This document shows positions 27,038 to 35,938 of a stretch of DNA of 64,000 nucleotides, piece by piece (within the stretch, counting starts at the first letter, position 1; each line of letters opens with the position of its first letter). This DNA comes from Methylobacterium sp. J-068 (lineage in GTDB: Bacteria > Pseudomonadota > Alphaproteobacteria > Rhizobiales > Beijerinckiaceae): the NCBI RefSeq assembly GCF_022829445.1, contig NZ_JAKSXY010000084.1:62001-126000 (forward strand), given 5' to 3'. The notes below the pieces were generated by a model. That model ran no database searches. It saw only the letters and a program-made list of their open reading frames with translations, and had not been told where the DNA came from. Made by a program: the position numbers and the translations under genes.

Positions 27038-28251
27038 CCGATGGCTCCCTCGCGGCGCAGGCGTTCGATCGTCTTGGCATCCCGGCCCAGATCGGCGAGA
27101 ACCGAATCGGTGTGCGCGCCCAGGGCCGGTCCCTGCCAGTGCACCGCGCCGGGGGTGCCCGAGAGCTTCGGCACGATGCCGGGCATCTTGACCCGCGTGC
27201 CGCCGGGAAGCTCCGCCTCCAGGATCATGTCGCGGGCGGCGTAGTGCGGGTCGGCCACGATGTCGGCCACCGAATAGATCCGGCCCGCCGGAACGTCCGC
27301 CGCGTCCAGCGCCGCCAGGGCCTCGTCCACCGTGCGCGCCTTCGTCCAGTCCCCGATCACGCCGTCGAGCATCGCGGCCTCGGCGGAGCGGCCGTCGTTT
27401 CCGGCAAAGCGCGGCGCCTCGGCGAGATCGGCCCGGCCGATCACGGTCATCAGGCGGCGGAAGATCGGGTCCGAATTGCCCGCGACGACGACGAAGCCGC
27501 CATCCTTCGACGGGTAGGTGTTGGAGGGCGTGATTCCCGGCAGCGCCCCGCCGGTGCGCGTGCGGACCTCGCCGAGGAGGTCGTATTCCGGCACGAGGCT
27601 CTCCATGACGTTGAACACGCTCTCCACGAGCGAGACGTCCACCACCTGCCCCGCGCCGCCGCCGGTCCGGACATGCAGGAGGGCCATCAGGGCGCCGATC
27701 ACTCCGTGGAGCGAGGCCAGGGTGTCGCCGATGCTGACGCCGACGCGGGCGGGCGGGCTGTCCGGGCTGCCGGTGGTGAAGCGGATGCCGCCCATGGACT
27801 CGCCGATGGCGCCGAAGCCCGGCCGGTCGCGATAGGGGCCGGTCTGGCCGTAGCCCGAGATGCGCACCATGACGAGCTTGGGGTTGAGGGCCGAGAGGAC
27901 GTCCCAGCCGAGACCCAGTTTCTCCAGGCCGCCGGGACGGAAGTTCTCGACCACCACGTCGGCGCTCTGCGCCAGATCCTTCACGAGCGCGAGGCCGTCG
28001 GGCGACTTCAGGTTGACGGCGATGGATTTCTTGTTGCGCGACTGCAGGTACCACCAGAGCGAGGTGCCCTCGTGCATCTTGCGCCACTTACGCAGAGGAT
28101 CGCCGTCCTTCGGCGACTCCACCTTGATCACCTCCGCGCCGAACTCGGCCAGGATCTTGGTCGCGAACGGCGCGGCGATGAGCTGGCCGAGTTCGAGAAC
28201 CCGGATCCCGGCGAGCGGGCCGGCGACCGGAGCGTCGGCAGGGCTGTGCAT
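27034..28251 (-). CDS. Class III CoA-transferase (CaiB/BaiF family)
   Basis: 405 aa. Family III CoA-transferase with the catalytic Asp176 in GVSIGDTLASLHG, preceded by LELGQLIAAPFATKILAEFGAEVIKVE-type N-terminal sequence (shown here in part) and NFRPGGLEKLGL. These enzymes move CoA from a donor such as succinyl-CoA to a carboxylic acid. The start at ATG 28251 is fixed by GGAGGA upstream. First gene after the LysR regulator and coupled to the HMG-CoA-lyase-type gene, so it should activate the cluster's substrate acid. Succinyl-CoA:(R)-citramalate CoA-transferase belongs to this family. Confidence 0.9.
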   Translation of the reverse strand: MHSPADAPVAGPLAGIRVLELGQLIAAPFATKILAEFGAEVIKVESPKDGDPLRKWRKMHEGTSLWWYLQSRNKKSIAVNLKSPDGLALVKDLAQSADVVVENFRPGGLEKLGLGWDVLSALNPKLVMVRISGYGQTGPYRDRPGFGAIGESMGGIRFTTGSPDSPPARVGVSIGDTLASLHGVIGALMALLHVRTGGGAGQVVDVSLVESVFNVMESLVPEYDLLGEVRTRTGGALPGITPSNTYPSKDGGFVVVAGNSDPIFRRLMTVIGRADLAEAPRFAGNDGRSAEAAMLDGVIGDWTKARTVDEALAALDAADVPAGRIYSVADIVADPHYAARDMILEAELPGGTRVKMPGIVPKLSGTPGAVHWQGPALGAHTDSVLADLGRDAKTIERLRREGAIG

Positions 28252-28282
28252 CGGCGTTTCCTCCATTTTTGTTGGAGGAGGA

Positions 28283-28345
28283 GATATTGTTCCGGTCTTC
28301 CGAAGTCCAAACGTAATCCGCCATCGGGCATTCTCGGTCGGAGAA
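28283..28345 (-). promoter_or_regulatory. Candidate promoter and LysR box before the CoA-transferase gene
   Basis: On the minus strand TTGGAC (28305-28310) and AATATC (28283-28288) are spaced by 16 bp, resembling -35 and -10 boxes. Just upstream, TTCTC-CGACC-GAGAA (28331-28345) is a perfect dyad containing the T-N11-A core typical of LysR sites. Position, 32-94 bp before ATG 28251 and right after the LysR gene, fits regulation of the catabolic operon. Confidence 0.4.
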
Positions 28346-28365
28346 CGCCGGCCGGACCACACCGG

Positions 28366-29280
28366 TCACGAAGCGTCGTGGAGATGATCGAGGAGGAGGG
28401 ACGCGGCCGGGGACAAGGGGCCGGGCCGGACGACCAGGTTCAGGGTGCGCCGGGCCCAGGGGTCGGTCAGCGGGACGGCGACGAGATTCATCTGCGGGCC
28501 GAGGAGGGCGTGGACGCCTTCGGGCACGACGCCGAGCCCCATCCCGACCTGGGCCATCCGGCAGATGGCATCGAAGCTCGGCACGTGGATGCGCAGGCGC
28601 AGGGGCCGTCCGAGGCGCTGGGCCTCGTCACGCAGGGCCGCGTAGATCGAGCTCTCTTGGTGCAGGCCGACATGGTCGTGATCGAGGGTCTCCGACAACG
28701 CGATGGCGTCCCGGTCCGCCAGCGGATGGCCGGCGGGCACGACCAGAACGAGCCGGTCGCCGCGATAGGGACGGGCGACGAGCGAGCGGGCGTCGGTACT
28801 GCCGGCACAGATGCCGAGATCGGCCGCCCCCTCCTCGACGCCCGCCACCACGCCGCCGCTCGGCCGCTCCTCCAGGTCGATCCGGATGTTCACCTGGACC
28901 GCAAGGAAGGCCTGAAGGTCCTCGGGGAGGAACTGCACGATCGCCGACAGGTTGGCGAGCACGCGCACGAAACCGCGCACGCCCCGGGCGTGCTCGGCGA
29001 GTTCGAGGGTGATCTGCTCGGCGCTCGCGAGCATCCGCCGGGTGTGGTGCAGGAGGGTTTCCCCGGCGGGTGTCGGGCGCATTCCCTTGGGATCGCGGGT
29101 GAGCAGTTCGCAGCCCAGCACGCGCTCCAGTTCGGCAAGGCGCTTGCTGACCGCCGAGGGCGCGATCGCGGCACGCCGGGCCGTGCCGTTGAGCGTTCCC
29201 TCCTCGCAGACGGCCGCGAACAGGCGCAGGGACTTGAGGTCGAGGCGGTTCAGGATGGCTGGCGTTTGACATTCCGGCAT
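28366..29280 (-). CDS. LysR-family transcriptional regulator
   Basis: 304 aa from ATG 29280, which places the winged HTH near the N-terminus (LDLKSLRLFAAVCEEGTLNG, TARRAAIAPSAVSKRLAELE). The C-terminal periplasmic-binding-like effector domain (about 95-300) has VRVLANLSAIVQFLPEDL and LVLVVPAGHPLAD. LysR proteins usually respond to the pathway substrate or an intermediate. Unlike the classic divergent layout, it lies upstream of the CoA-transferase gene on the same strand, with a 114-bp gap that carries a T-N11-A dyad and a promoter-like pair. Confidence 0.88.
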   Translation of the reverse strand: MPECQTPAILNRLDLKSLRLFAAVCEEGTLNGTARRAAIAPSAVSKRLAELERVLGCELLTRDPKGMRPTPAGETLLHHTRRMLASAEQITLELAEHARGVRGFVRVLANLSAIVQFLPEDLQAFLAVQVNIRIDLEERPSGGVVAGVEEGAADLGICAGSTDARSLVARPYRGDRLVLVVPAGHPLADRDAIALSETLDHDHVGLHQESSIYAALRDEAQRLGRPLRLRIHVPSFDAICRMAQVGMGLGVVPEGVHALLGPQMNLVAVPLTDPWARRTLNLVVRPGPLSPAASLLLDHLHDAS

Positions 29281-29513
29281 GGCCGCTCCGTCTGCGACCC
29301 GTCGATCCGAACGGACGGCGCAAATCTGAACGGGCTTGTTCTTACCTCGACTTTGCGCCGCCGAGGTCAACGGTCCGCCGGCTCTCGACCGGGGTCATAT
29401 CCGAGTGAGGAGAGTCGCGGTCCGAATTCCCGCGCCGTGAAGCGCGGCCATCGAGCGATGTCGGCCGAAGCCCTGGATCGAGTGCCCTTCGCGTGGCGCG
29501 CCGGTCTCCGGGG

Positions 29514-30410
29514 TCACTTCGCGGCCGTCGCCGACGCGATGCCGGCGAGCCAACGCTTGATCTTCCGCATCCCGGATGTCCATGGCCCGGGGGGCTTTCG
29601 TTCCAAGGGTGGGTAGGGCGGATAAACGAGGTCGATCCGATCCGCGCAGGCGAGGAAATCGGCCGTCGGGGCCGTCGTCGGCAGGAAGGGGAAGAACCAG
29701 AGCAGCTTGTCCTTCTGCGGAATATTCGGATGGTCGTGGACGGTGGGATACAGCGTCCGCGACGGGGACGGGACCACCGTCGAGGTCTTCACGAAGGACA
29801 GTTCGAGCAGGTTCGAGACCGGCACGCCGTCGACGACATGGAAGCGGTTCGGGCCGTCGCAATTGTTGGCGTGGACGTGGAAGAGGGTGAAGTGCCGGTT
29901 CAGGTTCCGCATCATCGTGCCGAACGCCGCGCGGTATCCCGGATCGGACAGGTTCTTCAGGTCGTGGATCTCGACGACGATCTGCTCGAAACGTGCGAGG
30001 GTCTCCGGCGAGGCCAGGCCGAGCGCCTCGAATTCCGCCCCCTCCACGTCCATCTTCAGGATCATGCGGTCGCCGGTGATCCCATGCCTGCGCAGATGGT
30101 CCTCGATGGAAAACAGGCTGTCCCCGGGGCGGGACGTGCCCGATACGCCCTCCTTGAACCAGTGCATCCGGGCGTTCGCCAGGGGCACACCCGTGATGGT
30201 GTGATCGAACATGTAGACGTCATGGCCGTTCTCGGCCATCAGCGTATCGAAGCGGTATTCGCCCCCGATCCCGTAGCTCAACACGGTCTGATCACTGGTG
30301 ATGCTGTCTACGAAGACGTAGCCTCCGTCCGAATGCGGCCCGATGCGGGTCTTGGGACGATCCATATCGAAGGGGGTCAACAGGGACAGCGCTTCGACAA
30401 CGGCGTTCAT
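29514..30410 (-). CDS. FkbM-family methyltransferase domain protein
   Basis: 298 aa from ATG 30410 (a TTG at 30482 would add 24 residues). The N-terminal half is a SAM-dependent FkbM-type fold: HSDGGYVFVD, SYGIGGEYRFD, and the diagnostic KMDVEGAEFEAL with VVEIHDL. FkbM proteins O-methylate sugars or polyketides. The C-terminal 70 residues are Pro-rich (HDHPNIPQKDKLLWFFPFLP). The gene follows glmS on the minus strand at the edge of the exopolysaccharide region, so methylation of a surface sugar is a reasonable inference. Confidence 0.72.
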   Translation of the reverse strand: MNAVVEALSLLTPFDMDRPKTRIGPHSDGGYVFVDSITSDQTVLSYGIGGEYRFDTLMAENGHDVYMFDHTITGVPLANARMHWFKEGVSGTSRPGDSLFSIEDHLRRHGITGDRMILKMDVEGAEFEALGLASPETLARFEQIVVEIHDLKNLSDPGYRAAFGTMMRNLNRHFTLFHVHANNCDGPNRFHVVDGVPVSNLLELSFVKTSTVVPSPSRTLYPTVHDHPNIPQKDKLLWFFPFLPTTAPTADFLACADRIDLVYPPYPPLERKPPGPWTSGMRKIKRWLAGIASATAAK

Positions 30411-30522
30411 GGTTTCGGCGTCTCGCGGACAGAAACGGGCCGTGCCGTAGGTCGAGCGTAGTTCGCCCCCGAGTATTTGCAAACTCGGAGGCTTCCGCCC
30501 ACCTCGGCGTCGGCCTGCCGGC

Positions 30523-32349
30523 TCACTCGACGGTGACGGATTTCGCCAGATTTCGCGGCTGGTCGACGTCTTTCCCCATGATGGCGGCGGTGTGGTAGGC
30601 GAGGAGCTGGATCGGCATTGCGTAGAGGATCGGCGCCACGGTCGGGTCGATCTCCGGCATCGTCAGGGTCGCCAGGGTCTCGAGCCCGTGCTCGGCCGCG
30701 CCGGCGGCGTCGCCGATGAGGACGATCCGGCCGCCGCGCGCGGCGACCTCCTGCATGTTGGAGACCGTTTTCTCGAACACCGCGTCGTGGGGGGCGATGA
30801 CGATGACCGGCATCGCCTCGTCGATGAGCGCGATCGGCCCGTGCTTGAGCTCGCCGGCCGCGTACCCTTCCGCGTGGATGTAGGAGATCTCCTTCAGCTT
30901 CAGGGCGCCTTCGAGGGCGAGGGGATAGGCCGTGCCGCGGCCGAGATAGAGCACGTCCCGGGCCTTGGCGATCTCCTGCGCGAGGGTCTGGATCTCGCCC
31001 TCCTGCTTGACGGCCCGCGCCATCAGGCCCGGCACGGCGATCAGGGCGTCGACGAGACGGTGCTCTCCGGCGGCATCGAGATGGCCCCGCGCGCGCGCCG
31101 CCGCGATGGCGAGGCAGAGCAGCACCGTGAGCTGGCAGGTGAAGGCCTTGGTGGAGGCGACCCCGATCTCGGGCCCCGCGAAGGTGGGCAGCACCGCGTC
31201 GGATTCCCGCGCCATGGTCGAGGTCGGCACGTTGAGCACGGCGAGGACGTGCTGCCCCTGGGCACGCGCGTAGCGCAGGGAGGCCAGGGTGTCGGCAGTC
31301 TCGCCCGATTGCGAGATGACCAGGGTGGCCTCCCCGGCGGCAAGGGGCGCCTCCCGGTAGCGGAACTCGGAGGCGACATCGACCTCCACCGGAAGCCGGG
31401 CCAGGTGCTCGAACCAATACTTGGCCACGAGCCCGGCATAATAGGCGGTGCCGCAGGCCGTGATGGAGAGGCGCGTCAGGTCCGCGAAGCCGAAGGGCAG
31501 CGCCATGGGCAGCCGCACCCGGCTCGTCGCGAGATCGACGTAGTGGGCGAGCGTGCGCCCCACCACCTCCGGCTGCTCGTGGATCTCCTTGGCCATGAAG
31601 TGGCGGTGATTGCCGCGATCGACCAGGAAGTTGTGGGTGACGATCGTCTGGCGCATCCGCGCGGCGGGCGCTCCGTCCGCTTCGCGAATCTCGGCGCCCT
31701 GGCGTGTCAGCACGGCCCAGTCGCCGTCCTCCAGGTAGGTGATCGAATCGGTCAGCGGCGCCAGGGCCAGGGCATCCGAGCCGAGATAGGTCTCGCCCTC
31801 GCCGAACCCCACCGCGAGCGGCGCGCCGTGCCGGGCGCCGATCAGCAGGTCGGTCTCGCCCGCGAACAGGAAGGCGAGCGCGAAGGCGCCGCGCAGCTGC
31901 GGCAGCGTGGCGGCCACGGCCTCGACCGGATCCATCCCGCATTCCATGTTCCAGCTCACGAGCTGGGCCACCACCTCGGTGTCCGTCTCGGTCTCGAACA
32001 CGATGCCCTCCGCTTGCAGGCGCCGTTTCAGACTCCGAAAATTCTCGATGATGCCGTTGTGGACGACCGCGAGGCGCGTGGTGGCGTGCGGATGGGCGTT
32101 GGTCTCGTTCGGCCGCCCATGCGTCGCCCAGCGGGTGTGACCGATGCCGATGGCGCCCCGCAGGGGCGACTGGACCAATTTCAATTGCAGGTTGACGAGC
32201 TTGCCCTCCGCTCGCCGCCGCTCCAGGCGGCCCGCCTCCAGGGTGGCCAGCCCGGCGGAATCGTAGCCCCGGTATTCCAGGCGGCGCAACGCCTCGACCA
32301 CGGGACCCGCCACCGCCTCACGGCCGACGATACCGACGATTCCGCACAT
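30523..32349 (-). CDS. glmS: GlmS, glutamine:fructose-6-phosphate aminotransferase
   Basis: 608 aa, the usual length. The N-terminal glutaminase domain starts MCGIVGIVG with nucleophile Cys2 after Met removal, and includes HTRWATHGRPNETNAHPH and NGIIENF. Two SIS sugar-isomerase domains follow (SQSGETADTLASLRYA, EIGVASTKAFTCQ), ending in LAKSVTVE. It makes glucosamine-6-phosphate for UDP-GlcNAc. Its position between sugar-nucleotide genes suggests extra supply for an amino-sugar polymer, although it may also be the only housekeeping copy, since glmU is not visible here. AAGGAGG precedes ATG 32349. No glmS ribozyme-like leader is present. Confidence 0.95.
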   Translation of the reverse strand: MCGIVGIVGREAVAGPVVEALRRLEYRGYDSAGLATLEAGRLERRRAEGKLVNLQLKLVQSPLRGAIGIGHTRWATHGRPNETNAHPHATTRLAVVHNGIIENFRSLKRRLQAEGIVFETETDTEVVAQLVSWNMECGMDPVEAVAATLPQLRGAFALAFLFAGETDLLIGARHGAPLAVGFGEGETYLGSDALALAPLTDSITYLEDGDWAVLTRQGAEIREADGAPAARMRQTIVTHNFLVDRGNHRHFMAKEIHEQPEVVGRTLAHYVDLATSRVRLPMALPFGFADLTRLSITACGTAYYAGLVAKYWFEHLARLPVEVDVASEFRYREAPLAAGEATLVISQSGETADTLASLRYARAQGQHVLAVLNVPTSTMARESDAVLPTFAGPEIGVASTKAFTCQLTVLLCLAIAAARARGHLDAAGEHRLVDALIAVPGLMARAVKQEGEIQTLAQEIAKARDVLYLGRGTAYPLALEGALKLKEISYIHAEGYAAGELKHGPIALIDEAMPVIVIAPHDAVFEKTVSNMQEVAARGGRIVLIGDAAGAAEHGLETLATLTMPEIDPTVAPILYAMPIQLLAYHTAAIMGKDVDQPRNLAKSVTVE

Positions 32350-32367
32350 GGGGACCTCCTTCGGGGC

Positions 32368-32412
32368 ACGATTTGCAAGGGGGACGGCTTGCAGGGGGAC
32401 GATTTGCTTTGG
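32368..32412 (+). repeat. Short imperfect tandem repeat between glmS and the SDR gene
   Basis: Three roughly 15-bp units of the type ACGATTTGCAAGGGGG, ACGGCTTGCAGGGGG and ACGATTTGCTTTGG in the 83-bp gap before glmS. It could be a small slipped duplication or a repeated protein-binding site. Confidence 0.5.
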
Positions 32413-32432
32413 ACGAGGCGCGCGTTGCGCGG

Positions 32433-33344
32433 TCAGGCGGCGCGCGCCGGGGCCGTGAGCATTCCGGCGGCCGCCCGGCGCAGGTCGCGCAAGGGCGGCT
32501 GCGCGCCGAGGGTCGCGAGGACGATCGAGGACCCGACGATGATCCGGCGCTCGCCGCCGCGTAGGCGTGCCGGATCGCGCGTGACGGTGATCGGCTTGCC
32601 GGAGGCGGCGATCATGCTGTCCAGGAGATCGCGCAGGCGGGTCGGCACCCCGGTGCAGAGGTTCACCACCCCGCGCGCCTTCGGATTGCCGGCGAGTTCG
32701 GCGAGCGCCCAGGCGAGATCGTCGACGTGGAGCATGTCGCGCCAGACCTCGACGTCGCCGGTGGCCAGGGCCCCGCCCGCCGGACCGATCCCGTCGATCT
32801 GCGCCGCGAAGTCGCCGAGCGCGAGGTGGCGCGGCAGCCCCGGCCCGATCGGGTTGAAGATCCGGGCCACGAGCACGCGCAGATCGGTCTCGGAACCGAA
32901 GGCCAGGGCGGCCCGCGTCTGGGCGAGCTTGCTCTGGCCGTAGGGGGTTCGCGGCGCGCAGGGTGCATCCTCCCGGACCGGGACGCCGTCGATCACCGCC
33001 TCGCCGTACTCGGCCGCGCTGCCGGCCAGGATCAGGGCGGGGCGCTGGCCCGTCCGGCGCAGAGCGCCGAAGAGATCCCGCGCCAGGTCGACGTTGACGG
33101 CCTGGAGCGTCTCGGGGGAGCCCTGGACGGTGCCCGCGAGGTGGAACACCACCTCGGGCCGGACCTGATCGAGGACGCTCTCCCACTCCGCGACGCCCCA
33201 GGGGCCGGGCGCCACATTCCAGTGTCCGGCCCGCTCCGACGGGCGCGTGCCGATCGTGGCGACGGGCAGGCCGCGCCCGTCGAGATGCGCGGTCAGGGCC
33301 CGCCCGATGAAGCCCCCTGCCCCGCTGACCAGGATGCCGGGCAT
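32433..33344 (-). CDS. Sugar-nucleotide SDR (epimerase/reductase)
   Basis: 303 aa extended short-chain dehydrogenase with NAD(P) motif GAGGFIG (8-14), FHLAGTV, and the catalytic pair Tyr135/Lys139 in TPYGQSKL. It also has VARIFNPIGPG and DMLHVDDLAWAL. Best general match: GDP-4-dehydro-6-deoxymannose reductase or NDP-sugar 4-epimerase type. It starts 4 bp after the nucleotidyltransferase stop and precedes glmS, so all three are likely cotranscribed for precursor supply. Confidence 0.82.
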   Translation of the reverse strand: MPGILVSGAGGFIGRALTAHLDGRGLPVATIGTRPSERAGHWNVAPGPWGVAEWESVLDQVRPEVVFHLAGTVQGSPETLQAVNVDLARDLFGALRRTGQRPALILAGSAAEYGEAVIDGVPVREDAPCAPRTPYGQSKLAQTRAALAFGSETDLRVLVARIFNPIGPGLPRHLALGDFAAQIDGIGPAGGALATGDVEVWRDMLHVDDLAWALAELAGNPKARGVVNLCTGVPTRLRDLLDSMIAASGKPITVTRDPARLRGGERRIIVGSSIVLATLGAQPPLRDLRRAAAGMLTAPARAA

Positions 33345-33348
33345 GGGA

Positions 33349-34188
33349 TCACGACGCCAGGAACAGGCTGCGATCCGAGACGAACATCTGCTGGGCCAGC
33401 GCGAAATCGTCCGGGCGCCCGATATCGAGCCAGACGCAATCCTCGTGGAAGCAGTTCACGTCCCCGCCGCAGGCCTTCACCTTCGAAATCAGGTTCGGCA
33501 TGTCGAGGTATTCGTTCGGCACCAGGTGCCGGCGCACCGCCTCGCGCGACAGGGCATAGACCCCCATGCTGACGAAGTGCGTGCTCCTGGGCTTCTCGCG
33601 ATAGGCCGTCATGCGGCTGCGCTCGTCGATCTCGATCAGCCCGAAATCGATCTTCACCTCGCGCTCGAACACGCCGATGGAGATGTCGGCGCCGGCATCG
33701 GCGTGGGCCGCCATCATGTGCTTGAGGCTCAGGGTCGTCAGCAGGTCGCCGTTCGTGACGAAGAACGTCTCGTCGAGGTCGTCCATCATGGCGCCGAGGG
33801 CGCCCGCCGTCCCGAGGGGCCGGTCCTCCAGCCGGTAGCGGATGTTGAGGCCGAGCCGCTCGCCGTCGCGGAAGAACGCCTCCAGCAGGTGGCTGAGGTG
33901 GTTCACGGCCAGGATCACGTCGGTGATGCCCGCACACTTCATCTGGCGCAGCAGGAGTTCGAGCACCGGCATGTCGTTGAGCGGCATCAGGGGCTTGGGA
34001 AACAGGGCCGAGTAGGGATGCAGCCGCGTGCCCTTGCCGCCCGCCATGACAACGGCCTGCTTGATGGCCGGTGCCGCGCTGATCCGTGGCTGCATAAGCT
34101 CGGACGTCGAATCGTACAGATGCAGGGCACGCGCCGGATCGGAAGAATTCGGATGATGATTCGGACGCTCGGAAAGGACTTCAAGCAT
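33349..34188 (-). CDS. NDP-sugar pyrophosphorylase-type nucleotidyltransferase
   Basis: 279 aa. An N-terminal extension of about 42 residues (MLEVLSERPNHHPNSSD...) precedes the Rossmann-like nucleotidyltransferase fold with the signature GGKGTRL (50-56), FPKPLMPLNDMPVLELLL, FVTNGDLLTTL and GVFEREVKIDFGLIEID. It activates a sugar-1-phosphate (for example mannose-1-P or glucose-1-P) to an NDP-sugar; the specificity is not clear. The start ATG 34188 has AGGAGG 7 bases upstream. It has no left-handed beta-helix domain, so it is not GlmU. First gene of the precursor operon. Confidence 0.82.
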   Translation of the reverse strand: MLEVLSERPNHHPNSSDPARALHLYDSTSELMQPRISAAPAIKQAVVMAGGKGTRLHPYSALFPKPLMPLNDMPVLELLLRQMKCAGITDVILAVNHLSHLLEAFFRDGERLGLNIRYRLEDRPLGTAGALGAMMDDLDETFFVTNGDLLTTLSLKHMMAAHADAGADISIGVFEREVKIDFGLIEIDERSRMTAYREKPRSTHFVSMGVYALSREAVRRHLVPNEYLDMPNLISKVKACGGDVNCFHEDCVWLDIGRPDDFALAQQMFVSDRSLFLAS

Positions 34189-34528
34189 TGCATCCTCCTG
34201 GTCGAGTCTTGCGTTGTCTGATCTCGAAACGACGATCATCGATCTCCGCAGGAACAAGTAACGGATTTTTAAGATTTCGAGGCAAGCGACAAGGTAGCCT
34301 TAGTCTTGCTATGCGGGGGGAGTGGTGGGCTAACACCGACGCGGTACAGAGTTGGATCGGCACGGGATCGTTCGATCGGCCGGCTCGAAGCGGCCGCCCT
34401 GCGCGCTGGTCTGACCGGGCATCCCGCGATGCCGCTCTTGGTGCCGAATACCGGCGCGCCGCGCCGGCCTCGCGGCCGGCACGGTGTCGCGCTTCGATCC
34501 TGACGTGAGGGCGTGACGGCGCCCGACT
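34189..34528. other. Intergenic region with AT-rich promoter-like segment
   Basis: 340 bp between the OPX gene and the nucleotidyltransferase gene, both on the minus strand. Positions about 34240-34310 are markedly AT-richer than the surrounding genes (TTTTTAAGATTTCG) and probably hold the nucleotidyltransferase promoter. No gene supported. Confidence 0.5.
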
Positions 34529-35851
34529 TCAGCGCGGCGTGGCGTCGGCGCCTCGCAGGGCGGCGTCGCCCGCGCCCTCCCGTCCGCGCTCGCCGGGGCC
34601 CGGTTCGAGCACGACCTTGAGCACGTCGCCCGGTTCGAGCGTGTCGGTCTCGGCCGCCGGCAGGCTCTGCGGGCCGGCCTGCGTGCTCCGGACGATCCGA
34701 TAGGCGAGCGCCGGGTCGCGCGACCAGCCGGCGCTCATCGTCGCGCCCACCACCGAGGCCGTGGCGAGGGCGCGCTCGGCGGCCACGATCTCCGCGTCGA
34801 CGAGGGCCACCTCGCGCTCGGCGGCGAGCCGATGCTGCGCGCTGCCCTGCTCCACCGCCTCGCGGGTCAGGCGCTGGCGCAGCTCCGCCTGGAGGACGCT
34901 GACCTCGTATTCCCGCCGGCGCCCCTCCATGTCGACGAAGTCGCGGCGCACGTCCGCGACGCGCTCGCTCTCCACGACCTGGCGCGAGAACAGCGCCTCC
35001 ATGGTGCGCAGGCGGTCGCCCCGAGCCGCGATCTGGACGCCGTAGGTCTCCAGGCGCTTGCGCAGCAGGTCGACCTCGCTGACGGAGGCCTCGGCCGCCG
35101 CCCTGCGGCCCCCCTCCTCCCCGGCCTGCAGGTTCGTCTCCAGGCGCACCACCTTCGCCTCCGCCGCCACGAGGGCGCTGGCTTCCTCGGCCCCCGCGAG
35201 GGCGCGCAGCCGCTCGAGCGCGCCTCCCGGCGCCTGTCCGGCGCGTCCGGCCGCCAGCGCGGCCCGGCGCGCCAGGGCGCGCTTGAGCCGGGCGCGGGCC
35301 GTCTCCTCCCGCTCGCGCTCGCGCAGGGATTCGACCACGCCCGCGAGGGTGGCCGGGTCCTTGTCGCGGCCGCCGGCGAGGGCGATCGCCTGCAGCACGA
35401 TCATCCCGCCCGTATACGGATAGGCGCCCGGGTTGCGGACGGAGCCGACGACGAAGACGGGCGCGCGCTGGAGCAGCCCCACCGTCACCCCGCCGTGCCG
35501 GCCGAAGGCGGTCTCGAAGACGCCCATCAGATCCGTCCGCAGGGTCTCCAGCGGCTTGCCGGCCGCCGGCACGAAGCCGAAGAACGGCAGCGAGAGCGTC
35601 CCGCCCTGCTCGATCGCGTAATCGCCCGACAGGTCGATCCGCTGGTAGAAGGTCTGGATCACGGCGGCGGCCCCGGCGGCCGGCCCCTTGTCGCCCTGCG
35701 CCGGGTTCGGGAGCTCCATGGTCTCGTAGAAGGTGATCTTGAGCCGGTCGCCGGCGCGAAGGACCGGACCGCCCTCGGCCCGGGCCTCAAGACCCCGGGC
35801 GACCAGACCCGACAGGACGACGAGCAGCGCGGCGGTGCGTGATCTCAGCAT
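34529..35851 (-). CDS. Wza-like polysaccharide export (OPX) protein with long coiled coil
   Basis: 440 aa. A signal peptide (cleavage near ARAEGG, about residue 26) has no lipobox Cys, unlike Wza. The Poly_export domain (about 30-130: LRAGDRLKITFYETME, YAIEQGGTLSLPFFGFV) is followed by one SLBB motif (VFVVGSVRNPGAYPYTGG), then a long Ala/Arg/Glu-rich coiled coil (about 170-375), then a short second SLBB-like piece (LEPGDVLKVVLEPG). OPX proteins help export polymer through the periplasm and outer membrane. It is cotranscribed with the upstream TPR gene (87-bp gap). Confidence 0.83.
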   Translation of the reverse strand: MLRSRTAALLVVLSGLVARGLEARAEGGPVLRAGDRLKITFYETMELPNPAQGDKGPAAGAAAVIQTFYQRIDLSGDYAIEQGGTLSLPFFGFVPAAGKPLETLRTDLMGVFETAFGRHGGVTVGLLQRAPVFVVGSVRNPGAYPYTGGMIVLQAIALAGGRDKDPATLAGVVESLREREREETARARLKRALARRAALAAGRAGQAPGGALERLRALAGAEEASALVAAEAKVVRLETNLQAGEEGGRRAAAEASVSEVDLLRKRLETYGVQIAARGDRLRTMEALFSRQVVESERVADVRRDFVDMEGRRREYEVSVLQAELRQRLTREAVEQGSAQHRLAAEREVALVDAEIVAAERALATASVVGATMSAGWSRDPALAYRIVRSTQAGPQSLPAAETDTLEPGDVLKVVLEPGPGERGREGAGDAALRGADATPR

Positions 35852-35938
35852 GACCTTGTCTCCTGGGGATGGTTGAGCCGGTGGCCTCTGCGGCGCGGAT
35901 GAGGGGGCGGGCCGGCGCGGGCCGGCATCGGCGGCGGG

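Noticed and set aside
32350-32432. glmS ribozyme or riboswitch in the glmS leader
   Set aside because: Only 83 bp are available, they contain a simple tandem repeat and no ribozyme core; this regulator is mainly Firmicute.
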